Assembly (NCBI GenBank): GCA_963788015.1
Contig: CAWBEY010000012.1
Coordinates: forward strand, 930,001-994,000
DNA length: 64,000 bases
Source of the DNA: JBBRHH01 sp963788015
GTDB lineage: Bacteria; Planctomycetota; Phycisphaerae; Tepidisphaerales; Tepidisphaeraceae
Reading direction: 5' to 3'
Below are positions 8,901-17,617 of the stretch, in pieces. The notes under the pieces were generated by a model. The model was not told the origin of the DNA and made no database searches. It saw only the letters and a program-made list of their open reading frames with translations. Each line of letters starts with the position of its first letter. The first letter of the stretch is position 1. The translations under genes were made by a program, and so were the position numbers.

Positions 8901-9194
8901 ATGAGGACCACCGAATCACCATTTCGCGAGGTGTGGCTTGAGTCGCCGGACGGCAAATCGCTCTGCGCGCTCGTCAACGGCGACGTCGGCTGGTTCGCGG
9001 CTTTGTCCTCGAAAACTTCTCCGGCTTCTTTAGGGAGGGGCGTTGGGAGAATAACGACGCGGTGTACCGCGACAGTGGAGTTCATTCCCCTCCCACCTCA
9101 TCGCCTCATTCTACGCTCCGCCGATTTCCGTCAAGGTCCCTCCCCGCCGGGGTACGGCGGGTCCCCTCCCTCCGGGCAGTTCCACCTGGACTGA
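8901..9194 (+). pseudogene. Truncated cassette gene, possible Imm1-like immunity protein
   Basis: From ATG 8901 the first 35 residues (SPFREVWLESPDGKSLCALV, then NGDVGWF) resemble Imm1-family immunity proteins that are common as integron cassettes. From about base 9000 the frame enters the 3'-flank sequence that is repeated near 10.05 kb, and the encoded residues become Pro/Ser-rich and meaningless. The gene seems cut off by that duplicated segment. The family assignment is tentative. Confidence 0.4.
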
Positions 9195-9350
9195 AATCGG
9201 CTCCGCTGCGGACGCCGGCCATGCGGTGGGAGGGGAAGGAGTGCGGGCCGAATCAGCCGTGGGATATGGTCAGGATTCGCGCTGGGTTTGCGGCGGGGAC
9301 TGCGCCGCATTCCGGGCAGCGGTCGGGCGTGGCGCGAAGGTCATAGCCGC
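9081..9350. repeat. Direct repeat copy A (3' end and flank of zinc-ribbon gene)
   Basis: Matches 10116-10384 in the same orientation. The first 165 bases, which are non-coding, are essentially identical. The part that overlaps the end of the zinc-ribbon gene is similar but diverged. Weaker similarity extends left to about 9010. Confidence 0.85.
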
Positions 9351-9872
9351 AAACCTGCGACGTGAAATCGCGCCGGCCAATCGCTCGCGGCGCAGGCGAC
9401 GGCGGCGGAAGAAGCGGGCGATGCTGAGGGTGGGCCAGAGGCCGCTGAGGAGTGCCGGCAGCGCGAGAACCCAGCCGGGGGCGGAGAGAGAGCGAAGGTT
9501 GTTCGTCGCACTGGAATAGAATTGTTTCTGCCTCCGCCAACGCAGCACGCCCAAGATGCGAGTTTCCGACTCCGGCCATTTCTCTCGCCACCATGGCTTG
9601 TCGCGCTCGAAATCGAGATGCCACCCGGGTCCCTGCGGGTCTTCGAGATTAAGAATCGCCAGAAGCAACCCGACGCGGCCCTCCCACCACCCGGCAGAAA
9701 TCGCCAGGATATGTCGTCGTTCGCCCTGATCGCTCGTGCGCTGACGTAGGCAGATCCGGGCCTGGAATAACTCAGTACCCACAGCCCCACCATCCCCGAG
9801 CGCGATCAGCAGCAGGACACCTTTGACGAGCCAGAGGATGACGCGGAGGATCTTTCGCAATCGTTCCCTCAA
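9253..9872 (-). CDS. Membrane protein with C-terminal zinc ribbon, copy 1 (degraded)
   Basis: The protein starts MRERLRKILRVILWLVKGVL with one N-terminal transmembrane helix, has a second hydrophobic segment (PGWVLALPALLSGLWPTLSI), a basic patch, and then after a frameshift near 9370 ends VCGYDLRATPDRCPECG. That zinc-ribbon tail is a hallmark of Phycisphaerae membrane proteins. Compared with its neighbour at 10287-10916 the first CxxC cysteine is lost and the frame is shifted, so this copy is probably non-functional or mis-sequenced. Function unknown. Confidence 0.6.
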
Positions 9873-10115
9873 GAGGAAGGCCAGTGACCGCCGCGAATGC
9901 TAACGCTCGCGACTCCGCCCGGCCAGACGCTGCGCCGGGCGGGGTTCCATTCCCTTTCCCATTGCCCTCGCCATCGAAGTCCCGCTCCTGGGGCCCCTTG
10001 CCCAAGAGGCGGGTGATTCGGGCAGATCAGGGTCGCGGCTGGTCCGCGAAAAGGACTCCGGCTTCGGCGGGAGCGGTGACAAGAGAGAAGGACGCGGCGT
10101 ACCGCGACCGTGAGT

Positions 10116-10384
10116 TTCATTCCCCTCCCACCTCATCGCCTCATTCTACGCTCCGCCGATTTCCGTCAAGGTCCCTCCCCGCCGGGGTACGGCGGGTCCC
10201 CTCCCTCCGGGCAGTTCCACCTGGACTGAAATCGGCTCCGCTGCGGACGCCGGCCATGCGGTGGGAGGGGAAGGAGTGCGGGCGAATCAGCCGTGGGATG
10301 TTGTGAGGATTCGCGCTGGGTTTGCGGTGGGGACTGCGCCGCATTCGGGGCAGCGGTCGGGGGTGGCGCGGAGGTCGTAGCCGC
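10116..10384. repeat. Direct repeat copy B (3' end and flank of zinc-ribbon gene)
   Basis: Partner of the repeat at 9081-9350. It lies immediately downstream (minus-strand sense) of the second zinc-ribbon gene. The non-coding flank is identical to copy A over about 165 bases although the two genes themselves have diverged strongly. Confidence 0.85.
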
Positions 10385-10916
10385 AGGCGGGGCAGGAGAT
10401 AATTCCGTCGAGGCGCTGGCGGCGCTTCATGCGGCGGCGACGGACCAACAGCACGATGCCGAGGGTGGGCCAGAGGCCGGTGAGGAGGGCGAGGAGCCAG
10501 CAGGGGGCGGAGAGGGAGAAAAATCGAACAGAGCAAAGTGAGGTGTCGTAGCTTTCGCTCTGCCAACGAATCGGGCTCCAGGCAGGAGGCGGAGGTAAGA
10601 GGTTGGTCGATGTGCCTTCTATCCACCCGGGCTTGCCCGCCTCAAACTCGCGATGCCAGCCAGGGCCGTACCTCGCGAAATTGCTCTGGAAAGATATCAG
10701 TATGTCATCGAAGTAATTACTCTTGCCCGCGCCGATCCCCACGCGTCCATTCCACCACGTCACCGCGAGCCATCGTGCTTCATGATCGGTGAAGTGGTCG
10801 ACGGTGGCGGTTGCTGGATGACCATATCCCCATCCCCACAGCCCCAGCATCCCCAGCGCGATCAGGAGGAGCGTGGCTTTGAGGATCCGGAGGATGACGC
10901 GGAGGGTCTTGCGCAT
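10287..10916 (-). CDS. Membrane protein with C-terminal zinc ribbon, copy 2
   Basis: An intact 209-residue protein. An N-terminal transmembrane helix (LKATLLLIALGMLGLWGWGY) is followed by an extracytoplasmic domain of about 100 residues, a second helix (LSAPCWLLALLTGLWPTLGI), a run of arginines (RRRRMKRRQR) and a four-cysteine zinc ribbon, CPACGYDLRATPDRCPECG. The family is abundant in Phycisphaerae and uncharacterised. It is a diverged tandem paralogue of the 9253-9872 gene. The arginine patch suggests the zinc ribbon is cytoplasmic. Confidence 0.8.
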   Translation of the reverse strand: MRKTLRVILRILKATLLLIALGMLGLWGWGYGHPATATVDHFTDHEARWLAVTWWNGRVGIGAGKSNYFDDILISFQSNFARYGPGWHREFEAGKPGWIEGTSTNLLPPPPAWSPIRWQSESYDTSLCSVRFFSLSAPCWLLALLTGLWPTLGIVLLVRRRRMKRRQRLDGIISCPACGYDLRATPDRCPECGAVPTANPARILTTSHG

Positions 10917-11018
10917 GGATGGGGGGAGGACGGCCAGTGCACGACGCGAATGCTAACGGTCACTTGAGCGCGCCGCCAGATGCCGCGGCTGCGGTTTGAA
11001 TTCATTCCCCGCCTGACT

Positions 11019-11145
11019 GCGCAGTGGACGGGACGCTGTGCGCAGTCGTTCGGGCGGCGCAGTGAATGGGAACGCTTTCGCAGTGGACGGGACGGCGCAA
11101 GCAGTGGACGGGAAGGCGTGCGCGGAGGATGGGACGATGGGCGCA
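11019..11145. repeat. 21-bp minisatellite (GCAGTGGACGGGACGGC-type units)
   Basis: About six imperfect units with a period near 21 bp. The best conserved core is CGCAGTGGACGGGA. Because the period is a multiple of three, both strands stay open across it (heptapeptides of the AVDGTAQ kind on +), but neither frame looks like a real protein. It lies in the 430-bp gap between the zinc-ribbon gene and the acetyltransferase. Nothing else is recognised in that gap. Confidence 0.75.
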
Positions 11146-11348
11146 GATGAGCAATGGCCTGCGCCGCGGCTGCTCAACGGCAGTACGTTATCAGGGATGA
11201 GTTTCCGCCAACCGAAAAGTCATCGGGATACCGAGCAGCGCGCATGGCTGTCGCAGCACGAGCGGGAACTGAAGGCAATCGTTCTTTTGCCGAGCGTGAC
11301 GCTGAGCGAGGATCACTGCACCGACTTTCTTCAGGACGGATACCATGC

Positions 11349-11855
11349 TCAGGCTTGTTTTTGCCGGGTTTCGCCGCTGTAGAGGTCGAGATAGAAGTAG
11401 AGGAGGTTTTTGGCGCCGAGGCTGCGGTCGCTGGAGAGCTTGAAGCGGAATTTTTCAAAGAGCTTCAGGGCCGGCTCGCGCTCCATGAAGGTGTCGAGCT
11501 TGACCTTGAGGTACTGGTGGTCCTGACAGAAGCCCAAGGCGGTTTCGACAAGCATGGTGCCGATGCCCCGGCGGCGATGGTCGAGGCGGACGCGCAGGCG
11601 GCGGATCTCGCCTTCGCCTTCTTCGTGATGCTGGACGCCGACCATGCCGACGATTTGGCCGTCGGGCGTCTGGGCGACCCAGAAGTGGCTGCCCGGCTTG
11701 GTCATGTAGGCGGATTGGATGTCGTCGATGTCCATGCCGGTGTCGTTGTCGGCGATCTGGCCGCCGATGAGGCCTTCGAGATAGAGGGTGTGGCAGGCGT
11801 GCGCGTCGGCCGGCGTGAAGGAGCGAATCTGGATGGGGTAGTCTAAATCTGCCAC
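11349..11855 (-). CDS. GNAT family N-acetyltransferase
   Basis: A 168-residue single-domain GNAT protein transferring an acetyl group from acetyl-CoA to an unknown amine. The beta4 strand reads HFWVAQTPDGQIVGMVGVQ. The acetyl-CoA-binding motif A is RVRLDHRRRGIGTMLVETAL (Q/RxxGxG/A type). The end FEKFRFKLSSDRSLGAKNLL fits the typical aromatic C-terminal strand. The intact length is normal. It lies just downstream of the YfcE-like gene on the same strand with about 90 bp between, so co-transcription is possible. Confidence 0.88.
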   Translation of the reverse strand: MADLDYPIQIRSFTPADAHACHTLYLEGLIGGQIADNDTGMDIDDIQSAYMTKPGSHFWVAQTPDGQIVGMVGVQHHEEGEGEIRRLRVRLDHRRRGIGTMLVETALGFCQDHQYLKVKLDTFMEREPALKLFEKFRFKLSSDRSLGAKNLLYFYLDLYSGETRQKQA

Positions 11856-11944
11856 AGGGGGTTTATCTTAGCAGCAGGGGAGGCAGAATCGACAGTGCCC
11901 GCAACCTAAGGAAGTTGCTCCATGTTTGGGCGTGTTATTTTGCA

Positions 11945-12443
11945 TCACGGCTGGCGCGGATCGATGACGAGGAACTCGAGAATGTTCTCTGGTCAGGTCG
12001 AGCAGCGCCACGCTTTTGACGCTGGCGCGCTGGAGAGCGCCGGGATTGATGTGGCGGGTTTTGCCGACGTAGATGTCGCGCTGGACGTGGGTGTGGCCTT
12101 GCAGGAGAAAATCGTGTTGTTGATCGGCCAGGAGACGGTCGCGCAGTTTGACGTCATCGCCGTGGACGAAGGCAATGCGCTTGTTGTCGAGTGTGAGGTC
12201 GCCGAATGTGCCGTAGCACTGGACGTTGATGCTTTGGGCGTAGCGCTGAAGGCTGATGCGGTCGAAGTCGCAGTTGCCCCAGACGAAGGCGGCGGGAAGG
12301 CCGGCGAGGTGGTCGAGGATGGCCGGGGAGCAGATGTCGCCGCAGTGGATGAAGAATTCCGCGCCGCGCTGGCGCAGGAGAGGGACTGCTTTGGCGACGG
12401 CGGGGGCATTGTCGTGAGAGTCGCTGAGGATGCCGAGGAGCAT
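11945..12443 (-). CDS. YfcE/MJ0936-type metallophosphoesterase, frameshifted near the end
   Basis: A calcineurin-like metallophosphodiesterase of about 165 residues. The metal-binding motifs are GILSDSHDN (DxH), FIHCGDI (GD), VWGNCD (GNCD/GNHD), FVHGDD (GH-type) and LLQGHTHVQRD (GHTH). The start is ATG 12443. Near 11990 one base is out of place: in the read frame the protein runs on to 11868 with implausible sequence, while the shifted frame gives the expected end ENILEFLVIDPRQP and stops at 11945. Physiological substrate unknown. Family members hydrolyse cyclic or phosphodiester substrates. Confidence 0.82.
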
Positions 12444-12502
12444 GGGGAGATGGTGAGCGCGGGGGCGGGAAATTGCAATGCGGCGGGCTTTGGCGGTTGT
12501 GA

Positions 12503-14407
12503 CTATGGGCGCGGGAGGGTCGTGGGGGGTGGCGGGAAGTCGGAGGGATGCAGGGGACCTGCGCCGTCTGGTGTCCACTGGTAGAGGTAGATGGACGAGC
12601 CGACGATTTCGACGGGCTGTTGATCGAGGAGGCGGCGGTAGATGCGGTCTTCGGGCTTCTGATAGATGCCCTGAAGATCGGTGACGCTGATGGCGAGGAT
12701 GCCGGGGGCGTCGGGGATTTGTTTGCTTTTCGGGTAGGCGTAACCGCCGAAGATGTTGGTGAAACGGATGCCGTAGAAGTTGGGGTCGGTGGTTCCGAAG
12801 TAGGCGAGGTAAAGGGTGGTGCCAGGGTGCTGATGTTGCCAGCGGGCGAGGGCGGGGAGGTCCTGACCCCAGTCGATGTTGCAATCGCCGGCGAGATGCG
12901 CGCCGCCGCGCGGGCCGCCGGCGGCGGCGTTGAAGAAGGAGAGGTGGTTGGGATGGATGTGGGCGGTTTCGAGGGTGAGGCCGATGGCGAGGAGGGCAAG
13001 GAGGATGCCGGTGAGGCGGGGCCAGGCGGCGTGGGCGCGGGAGGCGCAGAGGCCGATGAGGAGGAAGAGGAAGGGATAGATGGGGAGGATGTGGCGCAGG
13101 CCGAGGTTGATGTGGCTGCGCATGGCGAGTGCGCCGTAGAGCAGGAGGGGAAGGGCGAGGCAGATGGCGGTCCAGCGGGCCGTTGGGGATTTCAGGCGTC
13201 CGGTGCGCAGCGTGATGAGAATTACTACAGTTGCAAGGCAGAGCGCGGCGAGGGTGGCGAGGGGTGTTTTGAAGAGCATGACGAGCGGGAAGTAGTACCA
13301 CCAGCCGAGGATGCTGTAATTGCCCATGAGAAAGGTGGGGCGGATTTGGGTGGTGCCGTGGGTATAGAGGAGGCCGGCGATGTAGGTTTGCGGGAGCAGA
13401 TGGCGGCTTTCGAGCCAGGCGGCGAAGCGGGTGAAGCTGGAGGTTTGGCGGTGTTCGATTTCGGTTCGAGTGGGGACGTGATCGGGGGTGTCGGCCCAGG
13501 CTTCGCCTTTGGTGGAGATGTCGATCATGGACTGGATGTCGAGATAGGTTTTGTGATCGGGGGTGGGGCGGAATCGGAAGCGGTAGACCGCCCAAATGGA
13601 GCCCCAGCCGACGAGGAAGGTGATGATGAGCAGGACGGCCGCCCCGCGCAGGCGGGCGAGGCAGGTGTGGCGGAGGCGTCCAAAAAAGGACCAGGGATGC
13701 GGGAGAAGGGCGCGAGCCATGAGGAGGAGGACGAGGAGGGGAAGGAGGATAAGGCCGGAGAATTTGACGGTTAAGCCGACGCCGCAGAGGAGCGCCATGG
13801 CGGCGACGCGCGGCCAGGTGACGGCGCGCCCAACCCACCAGGCGGCACAGGCGAGGGCGGTCATGGCGAGGGAGAAGACGACGTCATTTTTTACAAGCGG
13901 AGCGTGGGCCAAAAAGTTGGGATCGAGCGCGAAGAACAGGCCTGCGACGATGCTGGCAACCGCGCCGCCGAGTTTCCACCCCCACCAGCATATTAGGCCG
14001 CACAACGCGACGCCCAGGACCAGCATGATGGCGCGGGAACGGTTGATGAACGCGACGCCGTCGTTGCCTTCGGTGCGAAATAGCAGTCGGATGCTCCACC
14101 ACCAGTGATGATTGACGTCTTTGGGGATGGCGATCCAGTCGGGATCTTTCCAGTTCATGCGCAGGGCATCGTGAGGATGGGGGAGTGCGGCCCAGTATTG
14201 CCAGAGCGGCGGATCTTCAGGGTTGGCGCGATAGTCGCGGTAGCGGGAAAGGGTCCAGGCCGAGGCGGCGTGGAGAGGTTCATCGACGGTCGGGCTTTTG
14301 GTGCGGACGGCGGACCAGGAGACGGCGTAGAAGAGGCCCATCAGGCAGAGGGAGATGGCGAGGGTGAGCCATCCGTGGTTGCGGCGCTGCGATCCGTCCG
14401 GCGTCAT
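12503..14407 (-). CDS. Multi-pass membrane glycosyltransferase, GT39/ArnT (PMT) type
   Basis: This protein of about 634 residues has roughly ten hydrophobic helices, beginning SLCLMGLFYAVSWSAV. The first periplasmic loop has the acidic motif SPTVDEPLHA expected for GT-C lipid-linked sugar transferases, and SMIDISTKGEAW/DHVPTR lies in the large mid loop. The last 130 residues form a soluble periplasmic domain (GDCNIDWGQDLPALARW). It probably transfers a sugar from a polyprenyl phosphate to a protein or lipid. The start is uncertain: ATG 14407 (MTPDGSQ) is chosen, with 14443 as an alternative. Confidence 0.8.
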   Translation of the reverse strand: MTPDGSQRRNHGWLTLAISLCLMGLFYAVSWSAVRTKSPTVDEPLHAASAWTLSRYRDYRANPEDPPLWQYWAALPHPHDALRMNWKDPDWIAIPKDVNHHWWWSIRLLFRTEGNDGVAFINRSRAIMLVLGVALCGLICWWGWKLGGAVASIVAGLFFALDPNFLAHAPLVKNDVVFSLAMTALACAAWWVGRAVTWPRVAAMALLCGVGLTVKFSGLILLPLLVLLLMARALLPHPWSFFGRLRHTCLARLRGAAVLLIITFLVGWGSIWAVYRFRFRPTPDHKTYLDIQSMIDISTKGEAWADTPDHVPTRTEIEHRQTSSFTRFAAWLESRHLLPQTYIAGLLYTHGTTQIRPTFLMGNYSILGWWYYFPLVMLFKTPLATLAALCLATVVILITLRTGRLKSPTARWTAICLALPLLLYGALAMRSHINLGLRHILPIYPFLFLLIGLCASRAHAAWPRLTGILLALLAIGLTLETAHIHPNHLSFFNAAAGGPRGGAHLAGDCNIDWGQDLPALARWQHQHPGTTLYLAYFGTTDPNFYGIRFTNIFGGYAYPKSKQIPDAPGILAISVTDLQGIYQKPEDRIYRRLLDQQPVEIVGSSIYLYQWTPDGAGPLHPSDFPPPPTTLPRP

Positions 14408-14467
14408 GGGGGTAACAATCGCGGCTGTCTTCAGAAAAAACAACTCACGCCCGCTCTACCGGCGATT

Positions 14468-14741
14468 TCAGGTGCCTTCAAGCTGTGTAACGCGCAGAGG
14501 TGAAACCAAGCGTGGCGATCCGTGGAGGTAATGGTCATGGTTGCGGGCCAGATCCGCCGGCCCGTCCTTGATGACACCCGTAAATCTCAATAGCCCTTCG
14601 CGCAGCTGATTAATTTCCGGGGTAGTCTCCGGTGAGCGCTGTGGGCTCAATATCGGTTCGACCCGCACGTCCGTTCCCTCGCGCAAGTCGGCGCCGGGCT
14701 CAACACAACACGCCATTTTGGATGCGGCCTCGGTAATTCAT
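14468..14741 (-). CDS. VapB/AbrB-like antitoxin without a visible toxin, frameshifted
   Basis: Starting at ATG 14741 (MNYRGRIQNGV) and shifting one base near 14705, the product reads on into VEPGADLREGTDVRVEPI and ends with PADLARNHDHYLHGSPR. That C-terminal ARNHDHYLHG motif is typical of small antitoxin-like proteins usually paired with a downstream PIN-domain toxin. No toxin gene follows: downstream, after only 24 bp, is the end of the sequence leading to the glycosyltransferase start. It is either an orphan antitoxin or the remnant of a lost module. Confidence 0.5.
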
Positions 14742-14871
14742 AGTTCACCCGTTTAGATCATACGCAAGGCTGGGCGCCGCGTGAATTGGTTGGGGATGCG
14801 CTTCGACCCAGGCGCTTGCACGATCCGCTATGATGCAGCACACTCTTACGCCAGGGACATGCAGTAGGGAC

Positions 14872-15399
14872 ATGGAATTTTTAGCCGACATGCCGGATCT
14901 GAAGAACCAGTGGCCGGTGTATGCGCTGGGGGCGGCGACGATTTTTTACCTGGTGATCATGCGGCCGATGATGGGGCGTAAGAAGAAGGATCCGCTGGAC
15001 ACCATCCCGCGGATCGGCCTTTCGCAGCAGCGCGGGGTTGAGCGGGAGATGAACAATGTGCTGGTGGAACTGTCGGAGATGGCGCGGCAGGTGACGGCGC
15101 AACTGGATACGCGGTCGGCGAAGTTGCAGGCGCTGATGGAGGATGCGGATCGGCTGATCGCGCGGCTGGAGGAGTTGACCAACAGCGAGATTCACGTGGA
15201 TGGCGTGCCGGTTTATGTTCCGTCGGCCGACGACGGGGAGACGGCTGGGGAGTCGGGGGACCGTGCATTTGGGAACGCGCCGGGGCACGACGATATTTAT
15301 GCATTGGCGGACAAAGGGCGCAGCGCGCCGGAAATCGCGATGCAGTTGAGCCGGCCACGGGGCGAGGTGGAGCTGATTCTGGCGTTGCGGCCGAAATAA
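14872..15399 (+). CDS. Membrane-anchored coiled-coil protein with DUF2802/DUF6115-like tail
   Basis: The start ATG 14872 follows an AGGGA. One transmembrane helix (ALGAATIFYLVIMRPMMGR) is followed by a basic stop-transfer patch, a coiled-coil of about 70 residues (NNVLVELSEMARQVTAQLDT onward) and a C-terminal HTH-like segment (IYALADKGRSAPEIAMQL). This layout matches DUF2802/DUF6115-type proteins found near flagellar or cell-envelope genes, whose role is unknown. It is upstream of the CorC/HlyC gene by 63 bp on the same strand. Confidence 0.65.
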   Translation: MEFLADMPDLKNQWPVYALGAATIFYLVIMRPMMGRKKKDPLDTIPRIGLSQQRGVEREMNNVLVELSEMARQVTAQLDTRSAKLQALMEDADRLIARLEELTNSEIHVDGVPVYVPSADDGETAGESGDRAFGNAPGHDDIYALADKGRSAPEIAMQLSRPRGEVELILALRPK

Positions 15400-15462
15400 G
15401 CCTGCGGAACGCAATTGGCGTGAAAATCGACCTTTAGCCTCTAGTCCTGTACAAGTATTGGC

Positions 15463-16893
15463 GTGAACGTTTTCTGGAAGATCGTCGCCACGCTCGGATT
15501 GGTGGTGCTCAATGGGTATTTCGTTGCCTGCGAGTTCTCGGCCGTCGGGTCGCGGCTGACGCGCCTGGAGATTGAGGCGCAGAACAGCATCCTTGCCCGC
15601 ATCGCGTTGATGGTGAAGAAGCGGCTGGTGCTTTTTCTCTCCAGCACGCAGCTTGGCGTCACGCTAGCCAGTCTTGGCCTTGGGGCGGTGACCGAACCGG
15701 CGGTGGCGACAATGCTCCACCCGCTGCTGGTATTCATCGGCGTGCCCACGGCGGACGAGCACGCGGTTGCATTTGCGGCGTCGTTTGGCATCAGCACGAT
15801 GCTTCACATCATTGTTGGAGAGCAAGTCCCCAAGAACTGGGCCATTCGGTACGGGGACAAGGTGCTGCCCATTCTCGCGCCGCCGCTGGTGGCTTTCACT
15901 TATCTGTTTTTTCCGTTGATCTGGCTGCTCAGCGTTACGACAAAATCGGTGCTGCGGATGCTGGGGATGGAGGTGACGGATGGGATTCATGGGGAGATTC
16001 CGCATTCGGCCGAGGAACTGCGCACGCTTGTGGTTGAAGGAATCGCGCAGGGGACGGTGGCCGGTGGAAGTGAACAGATCCTGGAGAGCGCTTTTGATTT
16101 TGGAGATTTGAAGGTTCGGCAGATCATGACGCCCCGGCCCCAGGTGGCGTGGCTGACGCTGGACCAACCGATTGGGGAGGTTTTGCGGGTGGTGCAGAAA
16201 AGCGAGTTCACGCGGTTTCCGCTGTGTGATGGCGATCTGGATCATGTGGTGGGGCTGGTTCACATGAAGGATCTGTTCACGCATCTGAATCTCATTCCCG
16301 GCCGGCTGCGCTTTGCGGACGAGAAGACGCCCAACGGCGAGGCGATTGCCATTGCAAACGGACTTCCCGGTTCGGCCGTTCACGTCATTGGATCGGGGGA
16401 CATTGACCTGCGCAAGGTGAAGCACGAGGTGCTGTTTGTCCCGGACATGCTGGCCGTGCCGAAGCTGCTGAGGCAGTTTCAAACCAGCCACGTTCACATG
16501 GCCATCGTGGTGGACGAGTACGGGACGACGCAGGGAATTGTGACGCTCGAGGACGTGCTGGAGGAGATCGTGGGAGAAATCGAGGATGAGTTTGACGCTT
16601 CATCGCCGGCGACGTTTATCGCAGAAGGGGAGAATTACCGGGTGAGCGGGTTATTTCCGATTCACGAGTTGAAGGACCGCCTGCCGCATTTGAAGCTGGA
16701 GGATGGAGATGTGGATACGATTGGGGGGTACATCATCAGCGAGCTTGGGCGTTGGCCGAGGCCGGGGGACACGGTGGGGATTGGGACGTATGTGGCGCGG
16801 GTGGTTTCGGTACACCAGAAGCGGGTGGGGCAGATACTCATTGCGCCCGCGACACAGGAAGATGCGCGTGCGGATGGGCCGGGGAAGGTTTAG
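15463..16893 (+). CDS. CorC/HlyC (CNNM/DUF21-CBS) family membrane protein
   Basis: This 476-residue protein uses a GTG start. Domain order: DUF21/CNNM membrane domain with four helices (about 1-190; KIVATLGLVVLNGYFVACEF at the start), a CBS pair (about 210-340; IMTPRPQVAWLTLDQ and VVDEYGTTQGIVTLEDVLEE), and a C-terminal CorC_HlyC domain (about 365-460; YRVSGLFPIHELKDRLP). The family is implicated in Mg2+/Co2+ or cation efflux and resistance and is often mis-named hemolysin. The length is standard and all domains look intact. Confidence 0.92.
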   Translation: MNVFWKIVATLGLVVLNGYFVACEFSAVGSRLTRLEIEAQNSILARIALMVKKRLVLFLSSTQLGVTLASLGLGAVTEPAVATMLHPLLVFIGVPTADEHAVAFAASFGISTMLHIIVGEQVPKNWAIRYGDKVLPILAPPLVAFTYLFFPLIWLLSVTTKSVLRMLGMEVTDGIHGEIPHSAEELRTLVVEGIAQGTVAGGSEQILESAFDFGDLKVRQIMTPRPQVAWLTLDQPIGEVLRVVQKSEFTRFPLCDGDLDHVVGLVHMKDLFTHLNLIPGRLRFADEKTPNGEAIAIANGLPGSAVHVIGSGDIDLRKVKHEVLFVPDMLAVPKLLRQFQTSHVHMAIVVDEYGTTQGIVTLEDVLEEIVGEIEDEFDASSPATFIAEGENYRVSGLFPIHELKDRLPHLKLEDGDVDTIGGYIISELGRWPRPGDTVGIGTYVARVVSVHQKRVGQILIAPATQEDARADGPGKV

Positions 16894-16920
16894 GTCGACC
16901 GGAAGATGGGTCGGGCTGAA

Positions 16921-17397
16921 TCACACCACAACTTCCCCCGCCGCCTCGACCACCTTTCTCAGCCGTCCCAGTTCGCGCTTGCTGAGCATCCACGCGATGA
17001 CGAACGCCGGAAACGCGAGGAACGCGCAGACGGCCAGTGGATACCAGGGCATAGGCCGCTGGGGCGTGCCCAGGAAGCAGAAGATCAGGCAAAGTGGCAG
17101 GGCAAGCGATGCGCCCATTCCGAGCAATCCAGCGCGCCGTCGCGCTTTGCCCGCAGCAAGCCGCGCTGTTTGCACGTTGAGCTCACGCCTTGCCGTCAAC
17201 TGCGACTGCAACTCAGCGGCGCGGCGATGGTCGTTTATCTGGGCCCGCTCGGCCTCAATGCGAAGATAGTCAATGACTGCACCGGGGCGGGCGACGGCGA
17301 ACATCGTCCCGCAATACGCGCACAAGTCATGTGCTGCATCGATGGGCGCCCCGCATCCCGAGCACGTTGCGATATTGGCCTGCTGCTGGAGTTCCAT
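16921..17397 (-). CDS. Small zinc-ribbon protein with two transmembrane helices
   Basis: The start chosen is ATG 17397 (MELQQQANIATCSGCGAPID), because AAAGGTGG lies at Shine-Dalgarno distance. The N-terminus has a four-cysteine ribbon (CSGCG...CAYCG). It is followed by a helical, charged middle (AERAQINDHRRAAELQSQL) and two C-terminal membrane helices (LGMGASLALPLCLIFCFLG and PLAVCAFLAFPAFVIAWML). Function unknown. It is convergent with the CorC/HlyC gene, 27 bp away. Confidence 0.7.
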   Translation of the reverse strand: MELQQQANIATCSGCGAPIDAAHDLCAYCGTMFAVARPGAVIDYLRIEAERAQINDHRRAAELQSQLTARRELNVQTARLAAGKARRRAGLLGMGASLALPLCLIFCFLGTPQRPMPWYPLAVCAFLAFPAFVIAWMLSKRELGRLRKVVEAAGEVVV

Positions 17398-17617
17398 ATC
17401 AACCACCTTTCAAGAATCCATACGCGCGCCGTGGGCTGTTCTTGCGCGGGCCTCTGGAGCAGAATCTTCATAAAAACTGTTCACGCGCAAAAATTGCTTG
17501 CTTTCTCTGCGCTGATGGTTAACCTCTTTCGCAAAGAATGGAATAACGCCTTGGATCAGGCCGTGTTTGGAACGTGCCGATCCGGGCTTGTCTTGGGGCT
17601 GCTACATGGAGGTAGCC

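Noticed and set aside
12548..13774. A 408-residue + strand frame opposite the GT39-type gene
   Set aside because: Gly/Glu/Asp-rich antisense artefact of high-GC coding sequence.
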